A stretch of 64,000 bases of DNA from Diacronema lutheri (lineage: Eukaryota > Haptophyta > Pavlovophyceae > Pavlovales > Pavlovaceae): NCBI GenBank assembly GCA_019448385.1, contig JAGTXO010000003.1, positions 1,240,001 through 1,304,000 of the forward strand, given 5' to 3'. The translations under genes and the position numbers were made by a program. Below are positions 17,600-28,800 of the stretch, one piece after another (the stretch's first letter is position 1; each line of letters begins with the position of its first letter). The notes under the pieces are model-generated. The model searched no databases, was not told where the DNA came from, and saw only the letters and a list, made by a program, of their open reading frames with translations.

Positions 17600-18457
17600 A
17601 TGGCCCGCAACGCCTTTGCGCGGCTGGAAGAGAGCGCGTGGGGCAGCGCGGGCGTTGCGGCGGCGTACGAGCGCGGATTTGCGCGTGTGACGACGTGCGC
17701 GATTGCACCCCTCCTCCGCGCCGTCGCCATGTCGCCGAGCGAGCGGCGCGATGCGTCGTTGCTCGACGTTGCATGCGGCCTCGGCGCGCTCGCGCGCGCG
17801 GCGGCTGCCAGCGGGCGCTACGCGCGCGTGGTTGGCGCCGACTTCTCGGAGGCGATGATCGTGCGTGCCACCACCCACTCCGCCGGCTCCACCGAGAGCA
17901 CGCCCCTCCACTTTGTGCACGCGGACGCGGCGCGCCTGCCGTTCGAGGCGCACGCATTCGACGCGGTCACGTGCGCGTTCGGCGTGCTACACATGCCAGA
18001 GCCGCGCGCCTTCTTCGCCGAGGCGGCGCGCGTGCTGCGCCCGGGCGGACGCTTCGCCTTCGCCGTCTGGTGCCCGCCACCCGCCACGGAGGGGTACGAG
18101 ATCATGTTGGGCGCCACAGCCCAGCACGCGGTGGACTTGCCGGAAGGTCCGCCCATGTTTGAGTTTGCGGATGGGCCGAGCGTGTGCGGTGCGCTGGGCG
18201 CGGTCGGCTTTGAGGGCGTGCGCTCAATCGCGCATGACATGGTCTGGGAGCTCGACAGCGCCGCCGACTTTTGGAGCGCGGTGAAGGATGGCACGGCGCG
18301 TACGCGCGCGCACATCGCTGCGCTGACGGACGCGCAGCGGCGCGAGGTCAAGGAGGCCGTTCTCCGCGCGTGCGCTACACGCGTGAGCGCCGACGGCCGC
18401 CTGCGGCTGCAGATGCCGTGCGTGATCAGCTCGGCCACGCGCGCCAGCCGAGAGTGA
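17600..18457 (+). CDS. SAM-dependent class I methyltransferase (UbiE/COQ5-like)
   Basis: A 285-residue single-exon protein. Motif I is LDVACGLGALARAA, motif II is around VGADFSEAMI, and motif post-II/III reads DAVTCAFGVLHMPEP followed by RVLRPGGRFAFAVW. These are the features of Methyltransf_11 proteins acting on small molecules. No targeting sequence is evident from ATG 17600 (aaaaaaATGG context); an in-frame ATG at 17558 would add 14 residues. The substrate is unknown. Confidence 0.85.
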   Translation: MARNAFARLEESAWGSAGVAAAYERGFARVTTCAIAPLLRAVAMSPSERRDASLLDVACGLGALARAAAASGRYARVVGADFSEAMIVRATTHSAGSTESTPLHFVHADAARLPFEAHAFDAVTCAFGVLHMPEPRAFFAEAARVLRPGGRFAFAVWCPPPATEGYEIMLGATAQHAVDLPEGPPMFEFADGPSVCGALGAVGFEGVRSIAHDMVWELDSAADFWSAVKDGTARTRAHIAALTDAQRREVKEAVLRACATRVSADGRLRLQMPCVISSATRASRE

Positions 18458-18567
18458 TGACTGATGAGTGCTAAATAATCAGTAAAATTTGAAATTTCGA
18501 ACATTTTCACCCCTCCTTTTAGCGAGATGGCGGCTCCCCCGAACCGCTGTTAAGCAGGCCGGACGCG

Positions 18568-21509
18568 ATGCTCGCGCCGCCGGCTACGGTGCATGCGCCG
18601 CGCGCAGCTCCGCTCGCGTCCGCGCGCGAGCGCCGAGCGCTGCTCAGGCGCGTCGCTCGCGCGTGGGCCGCCGCGTCGGCTCTTTGCGCGCGCGAGAGGC
18701 TCGAGGAAGAGGTGGCCGTGTGGCGCAGGCGCGCGGCGCAGCTGGCGCTCCACGTGCTCGCCGTCAGCCGTCCGCCCTCCGTGCCTCCTCGATTCGCAGC
18801 CCCGCCCGCTGGCGCCCGCGTTACGAGCGGCGAGCTGACGCCCACCGGCGCATGCGGCGCGGGCGGCGGCAACTGGCCCAGTCAGCACGTGCGGCTCGCC
18901 TAGCCGTCCTGGGCGAGCAGGGCACCCCGCGCGCGCTCGAGCTCGAGCGCGCGGCGCAGCGCGGCCTCACTGCGCGCGCAGATCTCGGCGCGGTGCACGG
19001 CGAGACGATCCCGTGGGCGCGCGGCGCGTCGTCGACGCCGATGCCGAGAACGCACGCACGCGCGGATGACGCCCGGCGGCCCGAGCATACGCACAGCGCG
19101 CCAGCTCGTTTTCCCGCCGGCGCCGCATCGCTCGTACCGGCTGCCGAGACGCACGCGTGGCGCGCGCGCGCAGCGGCGCTCGCGCGCGTGCTCGGCGCGC
19201 GCGAGGCGGAGATTGCCGCGCTGCGTGTCGACTGGCAGCGCACGGCACGCGCGCTGCGCGGCGCGGGCGATGAGACGGCGCGCCAGCGCGCGCAACGCGC
19301 TGCGCACGCGCTCGCGCGCGCGAGGGCGTCCGCTGCGTCCTCGCTCGGCCGCCGCGCGGCGCGCCAATTGATCGCGCGCCGCTGGATGGCGTGGCGTGCT
19401 CTCGCGTTGCGCGGCGGCGAGCGCGCGCGCACCCGCGTCACGCGCTCGCCGCCACGCACGCCCGCGCCGCAGCCCGTGCTCGCAAGCCCGCCGCCGTTGC
19501 CGCCGTCTGTGCGCTCAGCAATCGGAGCGCCCGCCATCGAGGCAAGCGCGAGCAGCGTCGACGACGGCGGCGACGCTCGAGCGCGCGAGCCAACGGGTCC
19601 GCACCTGCCGGACTCGCGCACGGCGTTTCAACCGAACGGCGGGGTGGCGGCGCTCGCACGCGGCGCGTGCGCAGTGGGGGCGTGTGGTACCGGCCACGTC
19701 CGGCTGCTCGCCACCTCAAGTGAAGCCGCGTCTTCCATTGACGGTTCGCCGCGCGCCGCCGGCGCCCGCAGCCCGGTCGGCGTCGGAGCTGCGTGGGCAG
19801 CACAGCATGGCGCATCGTGCGCGACGACAGTGGTGCTGCGCGCGCTCGGCGGCGGGAGCAGCGCAGCGTGCGGCCACGCAGCGTGCGGCCACGATGCTGG
19901 CACATGCGCGACGGGCGTGCGCGCGTGCAGCTTGAGAGAGCGCTCGTCAGCGGACGCAGCGAGCGCGCTGCCGGGCGTATTACACGCCGAGCGCGGCGCG
20001 GCGCGCGCACTTGGAGAATTGGGCGCCAACTCGACCGATGACGCGGCGGCGCGGCCGGCGGACGAGGCGGGCGCCACGCCGACGGCCGGCGCGGGCGGAG
20101 CGGACGCTGCCCCGTTCGCGCCTCGGCACGCCCCCCCGCCTGCCGCGGTGGGCGGCGCGCCGCTCGCGCATTCAGATGCGCCCTCCCCACACGGCCTCGG
20201 CGCGCGCACCGAGCACGCCCGCGCCTTCCGGGCTCAGCGCGCCGCGATTGACGGCTGGCGTGCGCTGACCGCCGATGCGCGGCGCGCGGCCGCGCACGCC
20301 GTGCGCACGCGCCGCGTGGCCGACGCGCTCTGGCAGCTGCGCGCCGCGGCGGCGCACGCGCGCGCCACCGTGCCGGCGCTGGCGCCGGCGCCGACGCCGG
20401 CACCGTCGGCGGCCGCCATGCCGCCGGGCGATGAAGCAACCGCCGGCGGCAAGCAGCCGCGCGCGGCGCGCCCGAGCATCGCCGAGCTTGCCGCGCCGCT
20501 CGAGGCCGACCTGCTCGAGCTCGCCGGCGCGCTGCGCCGCGCCGCGCGGCACGCTTCCGTCATGCAGCGCGCGGGCGCGAGCGGCGCGCGCGCGCTCGCC
20601 GCTGAGCGCATCACGCCGCCGATTGCGCTCGGCAGCGGCAACCTCTACGCCGCGCGCGCGCCGCTGCTCACCCGCGCGCCCGCGCCTGCCGCGGCCGAGC
20701 GCGCAGAGCGCGCGCTGAGCGCGTGGCGTGTGCTCCGCCTCGCGTCCACAGCGAACGGCGCACGGGCGACGCGCGCGATTGTGCGCGCGTGGCGCGCGCG
20801 CGCGCGCGCGTCGGCGCGCGCGCTGCGCGCTGCGCGCGCGGCAGTGCTCGAAGCGCGGCAGCGGCGCGCGCTCCGAGGCTGGACGCGCGCGCTCGTGCGC
20901 GCGGCACGCACGCGCGCGGCGCGCGCGAGCCGCGCCGAGGTCGCGCGGCTCGCAGCTGAGGTGGCAACGCTCAGCCGGCTGGCCGCGCTGCAGCGCGACG
21001 CCCTGCTGCGTGTGTCCGTCGACCTCGGGCCGCCGGATGGGAGCCACAGTGCGATCGACGCGCTGCGCTTCGCCCTCGAGCGGCGCGGTGCGGCGCAGAG
21101 TAGGCCCGGGCGCGTCTCCGAAGCGTTCGGCGGGTGGCTCGAGCGCGCGCGCGATACCGCCATCCCGCTCGGCACGCCCGTCCGCGCCGGCGCGGCGCCC
21201 TTGCCGGACGGCAGCGGGCTGCTCGACTCGATGCCCGCCGGGCTCGTGCGCGGCCTCGAGGCGCAGCTCGTCCTTGACGACGCGACGCAACTGGGCGTGG
21301 CGGTGCGCTGCGTGGGTTCGGCGGAGCGCTCGGAGCGGCGGGCTGGGCCGCAGTCCGGCAGCGCGGGCGCGGCTGGCGGCGTGAGCGCTTCTCTTGGTGA
21401 CCGCGTGGCCACGACCTTTAGCAAGGCGCTGGCGAGCGTCGATGCACGCAGCCACGCGCGGCCGCTGTTGCAAGCGCAGGCCGGCGGCGACGCGCAGCGC
21501 GCAGGGTGA
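18568..21509 (+). CDS. Large Ala/Arg-rich helical protein with Trp-containing repeats (unknown; Sfi1-like at best)
   Basis: I do not recognise a family with certainty. The main frame from about 18921 to 21509 encodes roughly 860 residues. The N-terminal exon is probably the frame from ATG 18568 (MLAPPATVHAPRAAPLASAR), joined by an intron ending at AG 18919-18920; the donor is uncertain (GT at 18754 or 18781 keeps the frame). Helical segments with recurring Trp, such as IDGWRALTADARRAA, LSAWRVLRLAS and LRGWTRALVRAA, recall the spacing of Sfi1-type centrin-binding repeats, and an EF-hand/centrin-like gene is in this window, but that is weak evidence. Long disordered Ser/Ala/Pro linkers lie between helical blocks. 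Composition is strongly biased by GC content. Confidence 0.55.
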
Positions 21510-21838
21510 CAGAGAGAGCCAGCGGGGGCGCGTGTGGCCACGTCAGGCTCGCACAGTCGCACTGTCTCCTGCATCCGGTCTGAGCGCACGTGTGCGGGGG
21601 CGCAAGTCCCCCCCCACGAGCCCGTTGGCCGTATGTGGGCGTGCCGCAGCGCTCAGTCTCGACCGAGGTGCGCTTGAAGCCACCTCGGATCCCCAGGTTC
21701 CGTTTCGGCCGAAAGCGGCCTTAAAACCTACGACCTACCTAGGTCTCCTGCAAGACTTCCGCAGTGAATATTTATTCTTTCGAAAAGAGTTCATTGGCCG
21801 ACCCGGCCGAAGGTGCGGCCCCGCGGCTGCGGGCGCGG
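21510..21838. other. 329-bp spacer with palindrome, no gene seen
   Basis: Contains a palindrome TTTCGGCCGAAA near 21703-21714, a GGGGGCGCAAGTCCCCCC-like hairpin near 21596-21614, and an AT-richer stretch (21720-21800) just upstream of the membrane-protein gene. No coding evidence. Confidence 0.4.
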
Positions 21839-22686
21839 ATGGCGAGAAGCCTGGCGTGGGCGGAGGAGGCGGGCGCGCAATGGACAGAGCGCGCACATAA
21901 GGGCTACCCACCGATGCATGGCGTACTCTCGTCGCTCCTCCGGTTCGTGCTCGCGCACCCAACGCCTGCACGACGGCCGCGCGCGCGGCGTCCGCCGTCC
22001 ACGCAGCACGTGCGCGTCGTCGCCGGCGGAGGCGGGAGCGGCCGCGCGTCCGCGTCGATGGCACTTTTCTCTTTACACCACCGCGCGCGCCCTTTCGCAG
22101 CGGCAACCTGACGCCGTGGTGGTTCGTCGGCACCGTTTACACATTCTTCTTCCTCATCCGGCTCGGCATACCGCGCATCTTCACCGACTCGCCGACGATG
22201 GACGTCCACATCTTCATGGCGTTCACGTTCGTGCTGTGCTGCGCGTGGAACCTCTTTCACACGCCGCAGCACGGCCCCGGTCACCACATTGTGCATACGT
22301 GGGTCGGCTGGCTCGCGATGCTCGTCGGGTTCGCGTCGGCGCTCAGCGGGTACGCGTACATCCTGAGCGGCGAGAGCAAGCTGCCACTCGGCACCAAGGT
22401 GCTCATGATGAGCATCGGGCTGATCCAGGTGGGTCTGCAATGCCTTGGGCTGTGGTACGTGCGCGGGCGCAAGTGGATCCAGATGCACATGAGCATGATG
22501 ACCTATCTCTTCTACACGTCGGGCGTGCTGATCGCGATCAACTGGATCCCAAAGATGGCGACGGGCCGCCTGATGGCCGGCTCGGGGCAGACGAACTGGA
22601 CGTTTGTGAGCATGCTCGCGGGCCTTGCGCTCGCCAACGTGGCCGTCAAGTACAACCGGCGGCACATGGCACTCGACCACATGTAG
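21839..22686 (+). CDS. Multipass membrane protein of unknown function, copy 1
   Basis: Two exons, 21839-21942 and 22101-22686, give 229 residues. Exon 2 carries five or six hydrophobic helices: LTPWWFVGTVYTFFFLI, HIFMAFTFVLCCAWNLF, VGWLAMLVGFASALSGY, VLMMSIGLIQVGLQCLGL, MMTYLFYTSGVLIAINW and the last near SMLAGLALANVAVK. Histidines recur at helix ends (HTPQHGPGHHIVH, MHMSMM), which could bind haem or metal; that is inference. The 158-bp intron lies in phase 2, splitting an Arg codon, exactly as in the second copy at 37310-38182. Exon 1 is only weakly similar between copies (EEAGAQW versus EEGGARW) whereas the last two-thirds of exon 2 is nearly identical. No family name can be assigned. Confidence 0.85.
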
Positions 22687-22876
22687 CAACAACGAGCGCG
22701 AGCGCGCTTTTTCAAAAACGAGAGAAAGTGATCATGAGAAACGACCGTTTGGGATTGTCGGGCGCGAGTGCGAATGTACATCCAATGTAGAAGGCTGGAA
22801 GCGCGTTTCGTATGTATCGTTGCGCGCAGCAAATAGCAGCTCCGTCAAGTAGAGCAGGCCCATCGACGCGAAAGAG
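22687..22876 (+). other. Spacer / promoter of the giant channel gene
   Basis: 190 bp, AT-richer than average, with CTTTTTCAAAAACGAG near 22709-22724. No gene. Confidence 0.4.
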
Positions 22877-25800
22877 ATGCCGCGGCCGCCGGCGGGCGCG
22901 ACGCAGCTCGCACCGTCGCCGGCGCAGCGCGTGCGGCTGCAAGTGGACGACGACGAGGTGGAGGTCAAGACCGCCACGCCGCGCGGCTTGGCCTTCGCGC
23001 GCGTCGGTCAAGCCTGCGACACCGTGCGCGACTTTCTGCTGTGCGCGCGCAGGGCCAAGGACACCGACGACGACGATGACGCGCCCAAGAAGCAGGACAA
23101 AAACCCAAAGCTGCGCGGGATCTTGCGCCGGGCGCCGGAAGCGCGCAAGAACAGGGAGCACATCAAGTGGCGCACCGTGCTCGTTGGCGAGGAGAACGAC
23201 GTCGAGGATTCGCGCGCCAGGCTGCAGGCCGAGTCGGAGGAGCGCGAGCGGCGGCAGCGGTGGCAGAACCTTGCAAAGCTCGCGCGGCTGCCGGCACTGA
23301 CGCTCGAAGAGCTGCTCATCCCGCTGCGCATCGCCTTCCCCAGCCTTACCGTCGCGACGCCGCTCGCGATCGTGCTCGACGTCTTCATCGACACCTTTGA
23401 GATTGCGTGGATCGTGAAGACCGTGCGCGAGCAGCCGACGCCCGAGCAGCGCAAGGCGCTCGCCGCGGCGGCGGAAAGCTCGGAGCAGGTGGAGAAGACG
23501 GAGGAGTATACGGCAGCGCACGTCATGCGCGACTGCGCGATGGCCGTCTCGCTGCACCTCGCGCGCGGCATCTTCATCATCGCGGGCGACAACACGCTCT
23601 GGACGCTCGTGCAGGTGCTACGCGCGATGCGCGTGCGCGAGCTGCTGCGCTACGTCAACCACATCAACAACGATCTGGGGACGAACGTCAAGTTCCTCGC
23701 GGTGTACAAGTTCTCGCTCGTCATGATCTCGGTGCCTCACTGGATCGCGTGCATCTGGTGGGCGCTCGCCGCGATCTGGGGGCCGGCTGACACGCCGCTG
23801 CCGTCTTGGCCGGCGCAGTTCAAGGTGCTCTCGGGCAACGCGTCGCTCGACCCCAGCCTCTACTCGGCATGGCACCACTACCTGATGAGCCTCTACATGA
23901 GCTGGGGCGGACTCACCTCGATGGGCTACGCCACGCTCGTCATCACCACGCAGCAGGAGATCATCTTCGCCGCGATCGTGGCGATGGTGCAGATGGTCTT
24001 CTACGCGTTCGTGCTCGGCACGCTGCTGCACTACCTCGTGCGCACTAACGAGAGCACCGTGCACTTCAACGAGCTGATGAAGGCCGTCGACGAGTACGTG
24101 AGCGCGCGCAAGCTGCCGCCCGAGCTGTGCGGCAAGATCCGCGCGCACTACGCGTTCCAGCACCGCAAGCAGGCCGCGGGCACCGACCGCATCTTCGCGC
24201 AGATGCCGCTCTCGATGCGCACCGAGGTCGCGGTCGCGCAGCATGACCGGCAGATGCACGCGACGTGGGTCTTTTGGAACTGCACGCCGCAGTTCCTGTC
24301 TTACCTCGCGCTCTTCTTGCGCGAGCGTTACATGATGGTCTGCGCCCTTGCGCGCGTGCCGCGAGCGCGCGCCCAGCCGCCGGCCGCGTCCCCGCCCCTC
24401 GCGCAGCCCAGTCGCCAGCCACGCCCTCGCGCGCGCCCACCCGCCGCCGCTGGCGCGCACCGCCGCTCACCGCGCGCGCCGCTCGCCGCGCCGCTGCAGC
24501 CGGCGGAGACACTCTTCAAGCGCGGCGACGGCGCGGGAGAGCTGCTCTGGTGCGTGCGTGGTTCGCTGCACGTGACGAAGGGCGACACGCACATCACGAC
24601 GATCCGCTCAGACCTCGGCCCCGGCCAGATCGTCGGCGAGATCGCCTTCTTCATCGGCATCCAGCAGCCGTACACCGTCGTCGCATCGACCAAGGGCGAG
24701 GTGACGCTCGTCGTCCTCTCCTCCGCATCCTTCGACGAGATCATCGGCTCGTACCCGGAGCAGACGGACCAGATCACGCAGAACGTGCTGCGAAAGTACT
24801 CGCTCGACAAGAAGGGCGCCGACCTCGCCGGCGGCGGCTTCCAGGAGCAGATGGACGAGGACGAGCTCAAGGAGTTCGAGGAGCTGCGCGGCACGATCCG
24901 CACCGCCATCCTCGAGCACAACGAGGAGCTCTTTGCGCAGATGGGCACGGCGGTGAAGCAGGGCGATGTCGAGACGGTGCGCGCGATGATCGCGCGCGGC
25001 TTCGACCTGTCGCTCGGCTCCTACGACAAGCGCAAGCCGCTGCACCTCGCGGCGCTCGAGGGGCACAAGACGATCGTGCGCGTGCTGTGCGAGCTCGGCG
25101 CGAGCGTCAACGACGTCGACCGCTTCGGCTCGACGCCGATCAAGAACGCGATCGACGAGATGCACGGCACCGTCGCCGAAGAGCTCGCCGCGCACGGCGC
25201 GCGCCTCACGCTCGCGCGGCCGGCGTCGCGGATGCACGCGGCGGCCAAGGAGGGCGACATGGCGTCCATGACGATGCTCGTCGCGCACGGCATCGACATC
25301 AACTGCGCCAACTGCGACGGGCGCACCGCGCTGCACGTGGCCGCGCACGAGGGGAACGCGCGCGTCGCCGAGTACCTCATCTCGAACATGGCCGACGTGG
25401 CGAAGCGCGACCGGTGGAACCGGTCGCCGCTCGACGACGCGATCGAGCACAACCACGCGCTCGTCGCGCAGATGCTCGTGCGCAACTCGGCGCGGCCCGA
25501 CGCAGAGCTGATGGCCAAGCTGCTGCGCGCCGCGTCCGCGGACGGTGACACCGAGCGCCTCCGCTTCCTCCTCGAGATGGGCGTCGTGATCGACGCGACC
25601 GATTACGACCGCCGCTCGGCGCTCCACTACGCCGTCCGCTCGGGCTCGCTCTCCGCGGCGCACCTGCTCGTCTGCGCGCTCGCCGACGTCAACATCGCCG
25701 ACCGGTGGCTGCGCCCGCCGCTCGTCGACGCGCTCGAGGTGAGCGGGCCCATCGCGTCCGTCCTCGCGCAGCAGTGCGGCGCCGCGCTGCCCGAGAGCGT

Positions 25801-28800
25801 CGCGTCGGACGCGCACCTCGCCGCCGCGCTCCGCGACGCGCGCGCCGCCGACATGTACGAGCTCAACCGGCAGATCGCCGAGTGGGCGGCGTCGGCGAAG
25901 CGCGCGCACGCGCTGCAGCTCGACAAGGCGCGCGAGGTCGAGATGGCCTTCACCGCGCTCGCCGACGACTTGTCGTCGCTCGCGGGCACACAGCGCTCCC
26001 TCTTCCGCGGCCTCAACCGCGTCACCGACCTGTGGATCTCCGAGTACGGCGAGGACGGCGATTCTGACGACGAGGCGGACGTGGGCGACGCCAACTTGAA
26101 GGACGTGGCCGACGACGTCGACGCCGACTCGGACAAGTCGAGCGACGACGGCAAGGCGGGCGGCGAGGGCGGCGCGGACGGCGGCGGCAAGCGCGATGAG
26201 CGCGACGGCCACGGCAACGCCGCGAGCCAGTTCATCAAGCTCGTGCTGCAGCTGCCGTCGGCGGAGGCTGGGCTCGCGCACCTTCGCGCGCTCTTCGCCG
26301 CCGCGCTCTCGCCCGTCGCGCGGAAGGAGCTGCCCGAGCCGATCCGCCGCAAGGAAGAGGACACTGCGCTGCGCGAGCTGCTCGCCGCCGAATTCACGCT
26401 GGGCGAAACGATCGCGCAGCAGGTCGTCGCCGAGATCTACCACGAGCTGCGCAACTTCCTGGGCAACGCCGCGCCCAAGGGCCCCGAGCAGTTCGAGTGG
26501 CTCGCGCAGCACATGAAGTCGCACACGCAGACCTTCGCCGCCGCCGCGCGCGTGCATGCCGAGATGGCCGAGGTGCACACCGACGACAGCATGGCGCCCT
26601 CATCCGCGGCGCACGAGACGCGCGCTCAGTCGGTGACGGCGGTGACGGCGGTGACGGCGGCGGCGGCGGACAGCGGGATGAATGAGCGGCGCGGCTCCAA
26701 CTCGCGCGAGATCGTACGCCGCGGCTCGAACACGGGCGCGAATCTCGTCGACTTCTCGGCGCAGCTGGGCGAGCGCACGGGCAGATCGCCCGACTCTGCG
26801 GGCCGGCGCGCGAGCGGCAGCGTGCGCGACGCCGTCGGTCGGCGCGTCTCGGGCAGCTTGCGCGCGAGCGGCGTGCGCGGCGGCAGGGCGGGCGGCAAGC
26901 CCAGCAAGGACGCCGGCGCGGGCGCGGGCGCGGGCGCGGGCGCCACCGACGGCGCCGACGCCGACGCCGACTCGTCTGTCTTCCTCTCCGACCTCGGGCA
27001 CGTCGTGCTGCTCTGCTCGCGCAAGTTCATCGACGCGCTCGCACACCAGCACACGGCGGCCGCGGCGGCCGCGCAGGCGCGCGGCGCCAAGCCCGGCCAA
27101 CACGCGCCGCTCGCGCCGACGCTCGCCGCGGGCGCGCCCGCGACGGAGGCGCCCGCGGCCGGCGCGCGCGGCTCGGCAACCCTCGGCCAGCGTGTGATGC
27201 GCATCTCTTTCACTTCCAAGGCGTCGGCATTCGACGGGCGCGTTTCGCCGATCACGTCAACGCGCCCGTTGTTCCGCCCGAACCGGCCAAGCAGGTTGAG
27301 CGACGAGAGCGTGGCGGCCGCCGCGCCGCCGTCGGCGGCGGTCGCGGCGCGCGCGGACGGCGCGGCGCAGGCCGCGTCGGTTGGCAAGGCGATGCACGTG
27401 ATCCTGCGGCTCTTCTCGATCTTCGACAAGGCGGGCGCCGGCCAGATCCATGTGCGCGACGTCAAGCGGCTGCAGGGCGAGCTCGGCGAGCTCGGCTCGG
27501 ACGAGATCAAGTCGCTCGTCTCATACCTGATGAAGGCGAGCCGCTCGTTCGCGCTGCCGGAGAACACGGTGGCCAACGCGCATGCGCCCTTCCAGGGCCA
27601 GCGGCGCGAGAGCCGCTCGAACTCGCTCCTCAGCGGCGCGCTCGCGCAGCGGCGTAACTCCGGCTCGTACGCGCGCCGCGAGTCGGTCGCGGTGCCCGGC
27701 ATCCTGCCCTACGACGAGGCGACGGGGGCGGGCGGGCCGATGGCGATCGGCGGCAGGCGCAAGCGTCGCTCGTTGAACGCCTCGCGCTCGTCGCTCTCCG
27801 ACCTCACCGCCGCGCTCGAGAAGGAGGCACGGGACGCAGCCGACGAGGCGATCGGCGCGCGGCCCGCGCACGCCGCGCCGCCCGTCGTCGTCAAGCAGCC
27901 GAGCGTCGGGCCCGCGCCGGCCGACGCCGACGAGGCCGCGCCGGCGGGCGACGAGCCGACGCCCGCCGCGAGCGAGCTTGACGGGCGCAGCATCGATCGC
28001 GCCGTGCCGCCCGGCGCGGACGCTGACGCGGGCGCGCCACCGGCCGATGCCGACGAGGCGGACGACGATGTGCCGCTCTTCGCGCGGGCCGAACCCGCGG
28101 AGCTAGCCGCCATCCACCCCGCCTCCGCCGTTGGCGCGACCAACGCGTTGCAGCCGCGCTCGCCGCACGCGTCGCCCGTCACGCGCTCGCGCACGACGCG
28201 CTCCATGTCGGAGGTGCAGTTCTTCGTCGGCGTGTCGTCGTGGATCATGCTCACCACGGGGAACGACGCGGACGAGGCGGACGAGGCGGACGAGGCGGAC
28301 GCTGGCACGCCTGGGCAGCGCGCGGGCGGCGCCATCGTGCCGCGGCTGAGCGGCGCGCGCGCACTGAGCGGCGCGGAGGTGCCCGCGATCGCCGTGCACG
28401 GCCACGCGCACCACGCCAAGTCGAAGGCGGCGGCGCGGCAGGAGGCGGCGGCGCGCGCGGCGCGCGACGAGCAGACCCTGCGCGACCTGGACGGCGCGCT
28501 CGACACGGTCGGCGCCTACTCGGTGCTCGCGGACAACCTACAGCTGCGCATCGACACGTCGCGTCTCGACGGCAAGGAAGTCGTGACGCCCGAGATGCTG
28601 CTCGCGCTGCTGCAGCACATGGTGATGATCCCGCCGAGCACGACGCCCGAGATGGCCGAGCGCTGGTGCCGTCGCCGCCTCGGCCTCACGCTGCGCGCCG
28701 GCGCCGACGTCGACCAGAGCGTGGACGACGCCGACGCCGACGGCTCGGACGCGGGCTCGGACGGCGGCGGCCATCGTGCGGCACGGCTTCTGCTCCTCGG

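Noticed and set aside
14653-17730. Long minus-strand open frame of about 1000 codons across the KUP gene
   Set aside because: It runs through introns and changes frame relative to the KUP exons; only parts coincide with real exons. The high GC content makes stops rare.
16159-18162. Plus-strand frame with repeated peptide over the minisatellite
   Set aside because: One unit is 65 bp, so the frame is not maintained by selection; the sequence lies in an intron of the opposite-strand gene.
24608-26578. 656-codon minus-strand open frame within the channel gene
   Set aside because: Val/Arg-rich shadow; the plus strand encodes clear ankyrin repeats.
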